DNA of 64,000 nt from Streptomyces sp. NK15101. Lineage in GTDB: Bacteria > Actinomycetota > Actinomycetes > Streptomycetales > Streptomycetaceae. The DNA is taken from positions 124,001 through 188,000 of the forward strand of contig NZ_JAINVG010000001.1 in assembly GCF_020400725.1 (NCBI RefSeq), read 5' to 3'. A program made the position numbers and the translations under genes. Positions 50,200-59,063 of the stretch are shown in pieces. The notes below the pieces were generated by a model, which saw only the letters and a program-made list of their open reading frames with translations, made no database searches and was not told the origin of the DNA. How positions within the stretch are numbered: position 1 is the first letter of the stretch; each line of letters begins with the position of its first letter.

Positions 50200-52905
50200 A
50201 TGACCGATCCCGTAGGCAAGATTCCGAGCGAGCTCGACCAGCTCCCGGACCGTGACACCGAGGAGACCGCCGAGTGGGCGGCCTCCCTGGACGCCGTCAC
50301 CAAGGCCGCCGGCCCCCACCGGGCCGCCTACCTGATGCGCCGCACCCTCCAGCACGCCGAGGGGGCGGGCCTGGCCCTCCCCAAGCTCCTGGAGACGGAC
50401 TACGTCAACACCATCCCCACGGCCGCCGAGCCCTCGATCACCGAGTTCGGCGGCGACGAGGAGATGGAGCGGAAGATCACCGCGTGGAACCGCTGGAACG
50501 CGGCCGCGATGGTCACCCGCGGCTCCAAGCACGGCGTCGGCGGCCACATCGCCACCTTCGCCTCCGCTGCCTGGCTCTACGAGACCGGCTTCAACCACTT
50601 CTTCAAGGGCAAGGAAGCCGACGGTTCCGGCGACCAGCTCTACATCCAGGGCCACGCCTCCCCCGGCATCTACGCCCGCGCCTTCCTCGACGGGCGCCTG
50701 AACGAGGCCCACCTCGACAACTTCCGGCAGGAGTCCGGCGGCAACGGCCTGCCCTCCTACCCGCACCCGCGCCGCCTCCCCTGGCTGTGGGAGTTCCCCA
50801 CCGTCTCCATGGGTCTGGGCCCGCTCTCCGCGATCTACCAGGCGCGCTTCAACCGCTACCTGACCAACCGCGGCATCAAGGACGTCTCCGCCTCGCACGT
50901 CTGGGCCTTCCTGGGCGACGGCGAGATGGACGAGCCCGAGTCGACCGCGGCCCTCGCCCTGGCGGCCCGCGAGGGTCTGGACAACCTGACCTTCGTCATC
51001 AACTGCAACCTGCAGCGCCTCGACGGCCCGGTCCGCGCCAACTTCAAGATCGTGCAGGAGCTGGAGGCCCAGTTCCGCGGCGCCGGCTGGAACGTCGTGA
51101 AGTCGCTGTGGGGCAACGCCTGGGACGAGCTGTTCGCGCTCGACACCACCGGTGCCCTCGTCCGCCGCCTCCGCGAGGTGCCGGACGCGCAGGTCCAGAC
51201 GTACCAGACCCGCGACGCCGCCTACATCCGCCAGGACTTCTTCGGCAAGGACCCGGCGCTCGTCGCGATGGCGCAGCTGCTGAGCGACGACAAGATCCTC
51301 GAGTGCTTCCACCTCTCCCGCGGTGGTCACGAGCCGCGCAAGGTGTACGCCGCGTACAAGGCCGCCCTGGAGTTCAAGGGCGCGCCGACGGTGATCCTGG
51401 CGCAGACCGTCAAGGGCTTCACCCTGGGCGAGGGCTTCGCGTCGAAGAACGCGAACCACCAGATGAAGAAGCTGACGACGGACGAGTTCAAGAACATGCG
51501 TGACCTTCTTGAGCTGCCCATCTCGGACGCGCAGTTCGTCGACGGCGTGGTCCCCTACGGCCACCCGGGCGCCGACTCCCCCGAGGTCCGCTACCTCCAG
51601 GAGCGCCGCGCGGCCCTCGGCGGCCCGGCCCCGGCCCGCCGCACCCACGCGCTCGCCCCGCTGCCGGCCCCGGCCGACAAGGCCTTCGCCGCGTTCGACA
51701 AGGGCTCCGGCTCGCAGTCGATGGCCACGACGATGGCGTTCGTGCGACTGATCAAGGACCTGATCCGCGACAAGGAGACCGGCAGGCGCTGGGTCCCGAT
51801 CGTCCCGGACGAGGCCCGCACCTTCGGCATGGAGTCGCTGTTCCCGTCGCTCGGCATCTACTCGCCGAAGGGCCAGACGTACGAGCCGGTCGACCGCGAC
51901 CAGCTGATGTACTACAAGGAGGCCGTCAACGGCCAGATCCTGAACGAGGGCATCACCGAGGCCGGCTCGATGGCCGACTTCATCGCCGCGTCCACCGCGT
52001 ACGCGACGCACGGCGAGGCGATGATCCCGTTCTACATCTTCTACTCGATGTTCGGCTGGCAGCGGACCGCCGACCAGATGTGGCAGCTCGGCGACCAGCT
52101 CGGCCGCGGCTTCCTCGTCGGCGCGACCGCCGGCCGCACCACCCTGACCGGTGAGGGCCTCCAGCACGCCGACGGCCACTCGCCGGTGATCGCGGCCACC
52201 AACCCGGCTGCGCTGACCTACGACCCGGCGTTCGCCTACGAGGTCGCGGTCATCGTCAAGGAGGGTCTGCGCCGGATGTACGGCGAGGCCGCCGAGGGCG
52301 AGGACCGGGACGTCTTCTACTACCTCACCGTCTACAACGAGCCGATGCCGCAGCCGGCCAAGCCGGCCGGCGTCGACGAGGGCATCATCAAGGGCCTCTA
52401 CCGCTTCAACACGGCGGAGTCGGCCGGTCTGGAGCTGCCCGCGAACGCCGCGCGCGTCCAGCTGCTCTCCTCCGGCACGGCGATCCACTGGGCCCTGGAG
52501 GCGCAGAAGCTGCTCGCCGCCGAGTGGGGCGTGGCCGCCGACGTGTGGTCCGCCACCTCCTGGACCGAGCTGCGCCGCGACGCGCTGGAGGCCGACGCGG
52601 CCCTCCTGCGCGGCGAGGAGCGGGTGCCGTACGTCCGCAGGGCGCTGGAGGGCATCGACTCCCCGGTCCTCGCGGTCTCCGACTACATGCGCCAGGTCCC
52701 GGACCAGATCGCGCAGTGGGTCGAGCAGGACTACACCTCGCTGGGCGCCGACGGCTTCGGCCTCTCGGACACCCGCGACGCGGCCCGCCGCCACTTCGGC
52801 GTCGACGCCCAGTCGATCGTCGTCGCGGCCCTGGCCCAGCTGGCCCGCCGCGGCGAGGTCCAGGCGACGGCCGTGAAGGAGGCGCGCGAGCGCTACGGCC
52901 TGTAA
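50200..52905 (+). CDS. aceE: Pyruvate dehydrogenase E1 component (homodimeric)
   Basis: 901-residue thiamine-diphosphate enzyme that decarboxylates pyruvate and acetylates the lipoyl group of E2. TPP-binding segment [19 protein letters not shown] and further [14 protein letters not shown]-terminal [21 protein letters not shown]-terminal transketolase-like domain. This is the E. coli-type single-chain E1. ATG at 50200 follows GGAAGGCGG. Monocistronic between a regulated promoter and a strong terminator. Confidence 0.96.
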   Translation: MTDPVGKIPSELDQLPDRDTEETAEWAASLDAVTKAAGPHRAAYLMRRTLQHAEGAGLALPKLLETDYVNTIPTAAEPSITEFGGDEEMERKITAWNRWNAAAMVTRGSKHGVGGHIATFASAAWLYETGFNHFFKGKEADGSGDQLYIQGHASPGIYARAFLDGRLNEAHLDNFRQESGGNGLPSYPHPRRLPWLWEFPTVSMGLGPLSAIYQARFNRYLTNRGIKDVSASHVWAFLGDGEMDEPESTAALALAAREGLDNLTFVINCNLQRLDGPVRANFKIVQELEAQFRGAGWNVVKSLWGNAWDELFALDTTGALVRRLREVPDAQVQTYQTRDAAYIRQDFFGKDPALVAMAQLLSDDKILECFHLSRGGHEPRKVYAAYKAALEFKGAPTVILAQTVKGFTLGEGFASKNANHQMKKLTTDEFKNMRDLLELPISDAQFVDGVVPYGHPGADSPEVRYLQERRAALGGPAPARRTHALAPLPAPADKAFAAFDKGSGSQSMATTMAFVRLIKDLIRDKETGRRWVPIVPDEARTFGMESLFPSLGIYSPKGQTYEPVDRDQLMYYKEAVNGQILNEGITEAGSMADFIAASTAYATHGEAMIPFYIFYSMFGWQRTADQMWQLGDQLGRGFLVGATAGRTTLTGEGLQHADGHSPVIAATNPAALTYDPAFAYEVAVIVKEGLRRMYGEAAEGEDRDVFYYLTVYNEPMPQPAKPAGVDEGIIKGLYRFNTAESAGLELPANAARVQLLSSGTAIHWALEAQKLLAAEWGVAADVWSATSWTELRRDALEADAALLRGEERVPYVRRALEGIDSPVLAVSDYMRQVPDQIAQWVEQDYTSLGADGFGLSDTRDAARRHFGVDAQSIVVAALAQLARRGEVQATAVKEARERYGL

Positions 52906-52920
52906 GGGCCTCCGATCCGT

Positions 52921-52964
52921 CCGAGGGGCCGCCTCCGCACGCACGTGCGGAGGCGGCCCCTCGG
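52921..52964 (+). terminator. Terminator after aceE
   Basis: Perfect 20-bp stem, 52921-52940 with 52945-52964, loop GCAC, starting CCGAGGGGCCGCC. Confidence 0.9.
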
Positions 52965-52988
52965 CGTGCGTACGGCACTCTGGTGGTC

Positions 52989-53951
52989 ATGCGTGCCGCC
53001 CGCCTCATCAAAATGGTCCTGCTCCTCCAGAACCGGCCGTCCATGACCGCCGCCCAGCTCGCCGCCGAGCTGGAGGTGTCGGAGCGGACCGTCACCCGGG
53101 ACGCGCTCGCCCTTTCGGAGGCGGGGGTGCCGGTGTACGCGGCCCGGGGCCGGACCGGTGGGTACCGGCTGGTCGGCGGGTACCGGACCCGGCTGACCGG
53201 GCTCGGGCGCGACGAGGCGGAGGCGCTGTTCCTGTCCGGACTGCCGGGGGCGCTGCGGGACATGGGCCTGGAGGACGCCGCCTCGGCGGCCCGGCTGAAG
53301 GTGTCGGCGGCGCTGCTGCCCTCGCTGCGGGACGCGCACGAGTCGGCGGCCCGGCGCTTCCACCTGGACGCGCCGGGCTGGTACCAGGAGCCGGAGACGC
53401 CGGAGCTGCTGGCGCCGCTGGCGGAGGCGGTCTGGGACGACCGGTGGGTGTCGGCGCGGTACCGGCGCGGGGACGGCGGCGAGGTGGAGCGGGAGCTCCA
53501 GCCGTACGGCCTCGTCCTGAAGGCGGGCGTCTGGTACGTGTGCGCGCGCTCGGGCTCCTCGTTCCGCACGTACCGGGTGGACCGGTTCACGGCGGTGGCC
53601 GTGGGCGAGGCCCGGTTCGACCGGGACCCCGACTTCGACCTGCCCGCCTTCTGGGAGGAGCGGTCGGCGGAGTTCACCCGCTCCCTGCTCCGTACGGAGG
53701 TGGTCGTGCGGCTCTCGGAGGCGGGCGCCCGCCGGCTGCCGCACGTCACGGACCGCGCTGCCGCCGAGGAGGCGCTGGCGGCGGGGACCGCCGAGGGCGG
53801 CCTCGTGCGGGTCGTCCTCCGGGTGGAGAGCGAGGAGGTCGCCCTCGGTCAGCTGCTCGGGCTCGGCCCGGAGGCGGAGGTGCTGGCCCCGGACTCGCTC
53901 CGGGAGCGGTTCGCGGAGGCGGCCCGGGGCCTGGCGGAGCTCTACCGGTAG
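52989..53951 (+). CDS. WYL-domain transcriptional regulator
   Basis: 320 residues. N-terminal HTH_11/DeoR-type winged helix (MTAAQLAAELEVSERTVTRD) and a WYL domain (about 140-215; LKAGVWYVCARSGSSFRTYR, then DRFTAVAV) thought to bind nucleotides or nucleic acid, then a WCX-type C-terminus. ATG at 52989. It converges on an SDR gene 18 bases away; a regulatory link to it is possible. Target unknown. Confidence 0.92.
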   Translation: MRAARLIKMVLLLQNRPSMTAAQLAAELEVSERTVTRDALALSEAGVPVYAARGRTGGYRLVGGYRTRLTGLGRDEAEALFLSGLPGALRDMGLEDAASAARLKVSAALLPSLRDAHESAARRFHLDAPGWYQEPETPELLAPLAEAVWDDRWVSARYRRGDGGEVERELQPYGLVLKAGVWYVCARSGSSFRTYRVDRFTAVAVGEARFDRDPDFDLPAFWEERSAEFTRSLLRTEVVVRLSEAGARRLPHVTDRAAAEEALAAGTAEGGLVRVVLRVESEEVALGQLLGLGPEAEVLAPDSLRERFAEAARGLAELYR

Positions 53952-53969
53952 GGCCCTGCCGGCGGAGCC

Positions 53970-54896
53970 CTACCGGTAGTCGGCCACGTCCGGATTCCCC
54001 GTCTCGTTCGCGACGATGAAGCCCCAGGCGTCGGGGCGGGAGCCGTCGGCGTCGGTGAAGCCGTACTCGCCGGCCAGCTGCGCGCTGGAGAGGGACTGTC
54101 CGGTCCAGCGGTGCCGGTCGGGGTCGGCGGCGAGGGCGGCGACGGCCCGGCCGACGTAGACCGGTGACTCGGAGACGCCGAAGTCGGGGATCTTCTCGGT
54201 GGCGTCGCGCCAGTTCTCCTCGGTGACGCCGAAGCCGGCGAGCATCTGCTCCGACCTGAGCCAGCCGGGGGTGACGACGACGGCGGTGCCGCCGTACTCC
54301 TCCAGTTCCCGGGCGAGGCCGAAGGCCATCCGGATCGGGGCGTTCTTGGCGAGGTCGTAGTAGAGGTTCTCGCGGAAGCGGGTGCCGTTGTACGCGGCGG
54401 TGCCGTCGGTGACCTCGACGACGAGCCCGCCGGGGTTGCGGATCAGCAGCGGGACGGCGAGGTGCGAGGTGATGGCGTGGGTGCGCACGCCGAGTTCGAG
54501 CATCCTCAGGCCGTCGGCGAGGTCGAGCTCCCAGGTCTTCTTGCCGAAGGAGGGGCCGAGGAGGTGCTCGCCGCCCCACACGTCGTTGACGAGGACGTCG
54601 AGCCGGCCCCGCTCGCGGTCGATCCGGTCGACGAGTGCGCGGACCCTGTCGGGGTCCAGGTGGTCGGTGGGAACGGCGATGCCCTCGCCGCCGGCGGCCG
54701 TCACCAGTTCGGCGGTCTCCTCGATGGTCTCCGTGGCGCGGCCGACCTCGCTGAGCTTCTCGCGGGTGGTGCGGCCCGTGACGTACACGGTGGCCCCGGC
54801 GGTGCCGAGTTGGACGGCGATGGCCCGTCCGGCGCCCCGGGTGGCCCCGGCGACCAGGCAGACACGTCCGCGCAGGGGTGTGGTCTCAGTCGTCAT
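53970..54896 (-). CDS. Short-chain dehydrogenase/reductase
   Basis: 308-residue Rossmann-fold oxidoreductase. Cofactor motif VAGATRGAGRAIAVQLG; LDVLVNDVWGGE replaces the usual NNAG; the Tyr/Lys site is the shifted form in ENLYYDLAKNAPIRM. GRTTREKLSE after strand 2 suggests NADP. Long C-terminus typical of the Streptomyces family. ATG at 54896. Substrate unknown. Confidence 0.88.
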   Translation of the reverse strand: MTTETTPLRGRVCLVAGATRGAGRAIAVQLGTAGATVYVTGRTTREKLSEVGRATETIEETAELVTAAGGEGIAVPTDHLDPDRVRALVDRIDRERGRLDVLVNDVWGGEHLLGPSFGKKTWELDLADGLRMLELGVRTHAITSHLAVPLLIRNPGGLVVEVTDGTAAYNGTRFRENLYYDLAKNAPIRMAFGLARELEEYGGTAVVVTPGWLRSEQMLAGFGVTEENWRDATEKIPDFGVSESPVYVGRAVAALAADPDRHRWTGQSLSSAQLAGEYGFTDADGSRPDAWGFIVANETGNPDVADYR

Positions 54897-54995
54897 GGGC
54901 GCCAGCCTGTCAGGAAAGCACGACATCTTCTGTCGGGTTTCCTTTCGGGTTTTCCGGGTGCGTCGGACTCCGCGAACCACGATGCTGGAGCCGTG

Positions 54996-55517
54996 ATGGA
55001 CGAGACCGAGTTCTGGGAGCTCATCGACGCCACCCGCGAGGAAGCCGAGGGCGACCCCGAGGAGCAGGCCGACCTGCTCGTGGAGCGGCTGACCCGGCTC
55101 GACCCCGACTCGGTGCTCGACTACGCGCGCCATTTCGAGGCCCGCTTCAACCGCGCGTACCTCTGGGACCTGTGGGGTGCGGCGGCCGTGCTCTTCGACG
55201 GGGCGGGCGAGGAGACCTTCGACTCGTTCCGCTGCTGGCTGATCGGCCAGGGCCGTGAGGTGTACGAGGGGGCCGTGCACGATCCGGACGCGCTGGCGGA
55301 GCTGCTCGGCGACTTCGACGTGGAGATCGACGGGGACGGCGAGGAGATCGGCTTCGCCGCCGACGAGGCGTACGAGCAGCTGACCGGCGGCGAGACCCCC
55401 GACCTGGGCATTCCGATGCCGGGCGGGGAGCCGCTGGGCACCCCCGTCGACCTGGGGGACGAGGGCGTGCTCGCGAGCCGCTTCCCCCGGCTGTGGGAGC
55501 GCTTCGGGACGGCGTGA
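54996..55517 (+). CDS. DUF4240 protein
   Basis: 173-residue acidic cytosolic protein beginning DETEFWELIDATREEAEGDP after the Met, the DUF4240 pattern (also LWGAAAVLFDGAGEETFDSF, FRCWLIGQGREVYE). Related to toxin-immunity-type SMI/WGR-neighbour proteins in annotation, but no function is established. ATG 54996 (GTG at 54993 adds one residue). Divergent from the SDR gene. Confidence 0.85.
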   Translation: MDETEFWELIDATREEAEGDPEEQADLLVERLTRLDPDSVLDYARHFEARFNRAYLWDLWGAAAVLFDGAGEETFDSFRCWLIGQGREVYEGAVHDPDALAELLGDFDVEIDGDGEEIGFAADEAYEQLTGGETPDLGIPMPGGEPLGTPVDLGDEGVLASRFPRLWERFGTA

Positions 55518-55521
55518 CGCG

Positions 55522-55557
55522 CCGGGGTGCGGATCCTTCCGGGATCCGCAGCCCCGG
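55522..55557. terminator. Bidirectional terminator
   Basis: CCGGGGTGCGGATCC and GGATCCGCAGCCCCGG pair with one bulged base; loop TTCCG. It separates DUF4240 from the convergent SDR-tail gene. Confidence 0.8.
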
Positions 55558-55566
55558 GTGGGTGGT

Positions 55567-55800
55567 TCAGCCCGGCTGCGGCCGGGGGTTCTCCTGGCCG
55601 AGGATCATGTCGGTGCGCGCCTTGAGCGCCGGGCAGAGCTGCTCGGGCTGCGGGATCGCCCGGTACCTGCCCTCCGCGATCATCTCGAAGACCCTCTCGG
55701 CGTGCTCCTCGGGCGTGGGCCCGTGCTCGTCGGCGAGGGCCTCGACCGAGGCGGGTTCGGCGACGTCGGTGACGACGGCCGTGACCTCGGCGGCGGTCAT
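55567..55800 (-). CDS. 77-residue SDR C-terminal-like protein
   Basis: Reads EPASVEALADEHGPTPEEHA, then ERVFEMIAEGRYRAIPQPEQ and LKARTDMILGQENPRPQ. This is the pattern of the last 70 residues of short-chain dehydrogenases that end with a substrate-loop tail (xxAERVxxAIREGRFxxLPxP), with no Rossmann core. The ATG overlaps the stop of the full SDR gene as TGATG, so it is translationally coupled. It could be a separated tail of an ancestral SDR or a small partner subunit. Confidence 0.7.
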   Translation of the reverse strand: MTAAEVTAVVTDVAEPASVEALADEHGPTPEEHAERVFEMIAEGRYRAIPQPEQLCPALKARTDMILGQENPRPQPG

Positions 55801-56594
55801 CAGAAGTGGGTCCCGCCGTCGATGCGGACCTCGGTGCCGGTGATGAACTTCCCGTCCTCGGAGGCGAGCATCGCGACGACGCCGGCGACGGTCTCGGGGC
55901 CGGCGAAGCCCTGGCCGAGGGCGGGGGCGAGCTTGGCGAAGAGGGACCAGTCGGTGTCCTCGGGCAGGCCGGGGCCCTGGGACTGCTTGGAGGCGCCGGA
56001 GCCGTCGGTCATGCCGGAGGAGATGGAGCCGGGCTGGACGGCGGTGAAGCGGATGCCCTGCTTGGCGTACTCGGCGGCGAGAGCGTGGGTCATGGACTGG
56101 ATGCCGCCCTTGCTGGCCGCGTAGGCCGCCATGTAGGGGTGGGCGAACTGCGCGGAGGTGGAGGAGAAGTTCACGACGGCGGAGCCGTCGCCCTCCAGGA
56201 GCGCCGGTATGGCCTCGCGGATCACGAGGAAGGTGCCGGTGAGGTTGACCCGGACCACCTGCTCGAAGGAGTCCAGGGTCGTCTCGTGGGTGTGCGAGGA
56301 GCGCAGGATGCCGGCCGCGTTGACCAGGACGTCCAGGCCGCCGAGCGCCTCGACGGCGGCGGCGACGCCGGCCCGTACGGAGGCCTCGTCGGCGACGTTC
56401 ACGACGACGGTGGTGAGGCGGTCGGCGGCGTCGCCCGCCTTGGCGACGGTGTCCTTGAGGCCGTCCTCGCTGACGTCGGCGGCGACGACCCGGCCGCCCT
56501 CGGCGAGCATGCGCAGGACTGTGGCCTGGCCGATGCCGGAGCCGCCGCCGGTGATGAGGGCGCGGCGTCCTTCGTAACGGGTCAGCTGGTTCAT
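55800..56594 (-). CDS. Short-chain dehydrogenase/reductase
   Basis: 264-residue classical SDR. Cofactor site ITGGGSGIGQATVLRML with an Asp after strand 2 (VVAADVSED), implying NAD(H); NAAG motif in VLVNAAGILRSS; catalytic Ser in NFSSTSAQF and YxxxK in YMAAYAASKGG. ATG at 56594. Divergent from a TetR regulator with a 17-bp palindrome between them, so probably its target. Confidence 0.93.
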   Translation of the reverse strand: MNQLTRYEGRRALITGGGSGIGQATVLRMLAEGGRVVAADVSEDGLKDTVAKAGDAADRLTTVVVNVADEASVRAGVAAAVEALGGLDVLVNAAGILRSSHTHETTLDSFEQVVRVNLTGTFLVIREAIPALLEGDGSAVVNFSSTSAQFAHPYMAAYAASKGGIQSMTHALAAEYAKQGIRFTAVQPGSISSGMTDGSGASKQSQGPGLPEDTDWSLFAKLAPALGQGFAGPETVAGVVAMLASEDGKFITGTEVRIDGGTHF

Positions 56595-56648
56595 GGCGGC
56601 AACCTCTCGATGTCAAGCTTCCGGGGAACGCCGCCACCGTACGCCCGA

Positions 56649-56665
56649 GTGGCACGTTTTGCCAC
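56649..56665. promoter_or_regulatory. TetR-type operator in the SDR/tetR divergent gap
   Basis: GTGGCA CGTTT TGCCAC: perfect 6-bp arms, 5-base spacer, in the 118-base region between divergent starts. Position and symmetry fit a TetR-family dimer controlling both genes. Confidence 0.65.
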
Positions 56666-56712
56666 ACCTGCACGTCATGCATCTCCGGCAGTCGCAGGCG
56701 TACGCTTCGCGG

Positions 56713-57366
56713 GTGAGCACCAAGCCCGAGGGCACCACGCCCCCCACTCCCTCGCTGACGGAGCGCCGCAAGGCCGCCACCCAGCTCGACATCGCCCGCG
56801 CCGCGGCCGAGCTCTTCACCGAGCGCGGCCCCGACGGCACCACGGCCGAGGAGATCGCCCAGCGGGCCGGCGTCGCCCTGCGCACCTTCTACCGCTACTT
56901 CCGCTCCAAGCAGGACGCCGTCGCCCCGCTCCTCGCGGGCGGCGCCGACCGCTGGCGGCGACTCCTCGCCGCGACGGAACCGGGCGCCGGCGTGCCCGAG
57001 GCCCTGGAGCGCTCGATCGCCGCCTCGCTCACCCCGCAGACCGAGGCGGACGCGGAGGGCCTGCGCTGGACGCGCGGGCTGCTGCGGGCCGCCGCCGAGG
57101 ACCCCGCCCTGCGGGCCGTCTGGTACCGGGTCAACCAGGAGTCCGAGGAGCGGCTGCGCGAGGTCGTCGCCGGGCTCGCCGGACCGGACGCCGACCCGCT
57201 GGAGGTGCGCCTCGCAGCGGCGGCGGCCACCGACGCCATCCGGATCGCCCTGGAGAGCTGGGCGGAGACGGACGCCCCGGAGCGCGGAGAGGGAGCACCG
57301 GCCGCGCTGGCGGTCCGCTGCCTGCGCGAACTGATGGGCGGGATGCGGCTGTTGCGGGACGCGTGA
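56713..57366 (+). CDS. TetR-family transcriptional regulator
   Basis: 217 residues. N-terminal HTH (TQLDIARAAAELFTERGPDG, then AEEIAQRAGVALRTFYRYFR and SKQDAVAP) and a variable helical ligand domain with ESWAETDAPERGEG near the end. GTG at 56713. It most likely represses the divergent SDR pair through the palindrome at 56649-56665. Ligand unknown. Confidence 0.92.
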   Translation: MSTKPEGTTPPTPSLTERRKAATQLDIARAAAELFTERGPDGTTAEEIAQRAGVALRTFYRYFRSKQDAVAPLLAGGADRWRRLLAATEPGAGVPEALERSIAASLTPQTEADAEGLRWTRGLLRAAAEDPALRAVWYRVNQESEERLREVVAGLAGPDADPLEVRLAAAAATDAIRIALESWAETDAPERGEGAPAALAVRCLRELMGGMRLLRDA

Positions 57367-57404
57367 CGGCGGCGCGCCGGCCCCCGGGGCGGGCGGCCGT
57401 CACG
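57362..57404. terminator. Terminator between tetR and GNAT genes
   Basis: CGTGACGGC (57362-57370) pairs with GCCGTCACG (57396-57404); the inner 25 bases are also GC-rich and partly self-complementary. It overlaps the tetR stop codon. Confidence 0.55.
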
Positions 57405-57409
57405 GGCTC

Positions 57410-57907
57410 TCAGCGGACCAGCGACCGGCCCATGAGCACGTCGTCCACGTACGCCCCGTCGAGGAACATCTCCCCCGGCAGCACGCCCTCGACCACGAAG
57501 CCCTCGGAGGCGTAGAGCGCGCGGGCCGGCGCGTTGTGGCCGAGGACCCGCAGGGTGAGCCGTACGGCGCCCTGTTCCCGGGCCCGGTCCATGGCGGCCC
57601 GCAGCAACGCCCGCGCGACGCCCCCGCCCCGGGCGGACCCGGCCACGGCGAGGCCCTGGATCTGGCGGACGTGGGCGGTGGCGGCGAGCGGGGTCGGCGG
57701 CACCACCCGGACGTAACCGACGACCGCTCCCCCGCGCACGGCCACGAGGTAGTCCTCGGGCAGGTGGCGCGCGTCGAAGAAGGGCGCGCCCGGCTCCGGG
57801 GCGGGCATCACCGCGTGGAGCGTCGACCAGGTGGCCCGGTCGAGCTCCGCGAGCGCGGCGTCGTCGTCCTGCACGGCGGTGCGTATCTGCGTCTCCGGCA
57901 CGATCAT
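57410..57907 (-). CDS. GNAT-family N-acetyltransferase
   Basis: 165 residues, one GNAT domain. The acetyl-CoA pyrophosphate loop is in AVAGSARGGGVARALLRAAM (Q/RxxGxG/A variant), with LRVLGHNAPARALYASEGF as motif B. ATG at 57907. Divergent from the epimerase gene, 38 bases apart. Substrate unknown; likely a small amine, peptide or ribosomal N-terminus. Confidence 0.88.
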   Translation of the reverse strand: MIVPETQIRTAVQDDDAALAELDRATWSTLHAVMPAPEPGAPFFDARHLPEDYLVAVRGGAVVGYVRVVPPTPLAATAHVRQIQGLAVAGSARGGGVARALLRAAMDRAREQGAVRLTLRVLGHNAPARALYASEGFVVEGVLPGEMFLDGAYVDDVLMGRSLVR

Positions 57908-57945
57908 GACGGCCACTGTGCCACGCACCGGCCGGAGAGGGCAGG

Positions 57946-58866
57946 ATGGTGCGCATGCAGCGTTCCGCCACTCGCAAGCGCGTCGCCGTCACCGGCGCCT
58001 CCGGACTCATCGGCTCGGCCCTGGTCCGCTCCCTGCGCGCCGACGGCCACGACGTCCTCCGCCTCGTCCGCCGCCCCGCCCGCACCGCCGACGAGGTCGA
58101 ATGGGACCCGAAGCGGCTGTACGTGGACGCCGCCGGGCTCGTCGGCGTCGACGCCGTCGTCCACCTGGCGGGCGCCGGCGTCGGCGAGCGCCGCTGGAAC
58201 GAGGCGTACAAGAAGGAGATCCGGGACAGCCGGGTCCTCGGCACGACGGCGATCTCCCAGGCGCTCGCCTCGCTCGCCGACCCGCCGGAGACGCTGGTCT
58301 GCGGCACGGCGCTCGGTTGGTACGGGGACACCGGCACCCGCGCGGTGGACGAGAGCGCCCCCGCCGGCACGGGCTTCCTGCCCTCGGTGTGCGGGGAGTG
58401 GGAGGCCGCGGCCGCCCCCGCCGAGGAGGCCGGCATCCGGGTCGCCTACGCCCGCACGGGCCTGGTGGTGGCCCGCCAGGGCGGGGCGTGGGGACGGCTC
58501 TTCCCCGTCTTCCGCGCGGGGCTCGGCGGGCGGATGGGCGACGGCCGCCAGTACTGGTCGCACATCTCCCTCCACGACGAGGTGGCCGCCCTGCGCCACC
58601 TGGTCGACACCCCCGCCCTCTCCGGTCCGGTGAACCTGACGGCCCCCGAGCCGGTCACCAACCGCGAGGTGACGGCGGCGATGGGCCGGGTGCTGCGCCG
58701 CCCGACCGTGTTCACCGTCCCCGCGCCGGCCCTGAGGATCGTCCTCGGCGACTTCGCCCAGGACGTGCTGGGCAGTCAGCGGGTGCTGCCGGGGCGCCTG
58801 TTGGAGAGCGGCTTCGACTTCGCCTTCCCGACGATCGACGACTCGATCCGGGCGGCGCTGCGCTGA
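57946..58866 (+). CDS. TIGR01777-family epimerase (SDR39U1-like)
   Basis: 306-residue extended SDR. NAD(P) motif VTGASGLIGSALVRSLRA; VVHLAGAGVGERRWNEAYKK is typical of the family, as are GTALGWYGDTGTRAVDE (Tyr) and GPVNLTAPEPVTNREVT. The C-terminus DUF1731 segment (VLPGRLLESGFDF) is present. ATG at 57946 with GGAGAGG 6 bases upstream. Reaction unknown; family members are annotated nucleotide-sugar epimerases. Confidence 0.92.
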   Translation: MVRMQRSATRKRVAVTGASGLIGSALVRSLRADGHDVLRLVRRPARTADEVEWDPKRLYVDAAGLVGVDAVVHLAGAGVGERRWNEAYKKEIRDSRVLGTTAISQALASLADPPETLVCGTALGWYGDTGTRAVDESAPAGTGFLPSVCGEWEAAAAPAEEAGIRVAYARTGLVVARQGGAWGRLFPVFRAGLGGRMGDGRQYWSHISLHDEVAALRHLVDTPALSGPVNLTAPEPVTNREVTAAMGRVLRRPTVFTVPAPALRIVLGDFAQDVLGSQRVLPGRLLESGFDFAFPTIDDSIRAALR

Positions 58867-59063
58867 GCCCCCTCCCCGCGGGGTGCGCTCCCCCGTGCTG
58901 CGTGAACCCCACCGCGCGCGGCCGACTTCCGCGGCGGCACTGCCTAGGCTCGATGCCCACCGTTCGATGACCACCGTTCGATACGAACGCGAACTCGGGC
59001 GTTCCGGAGGCCTGTCGGGGGCATAACGCCTCCCACCGGCGGCGCCGACCTGGGGAGGGGCAC

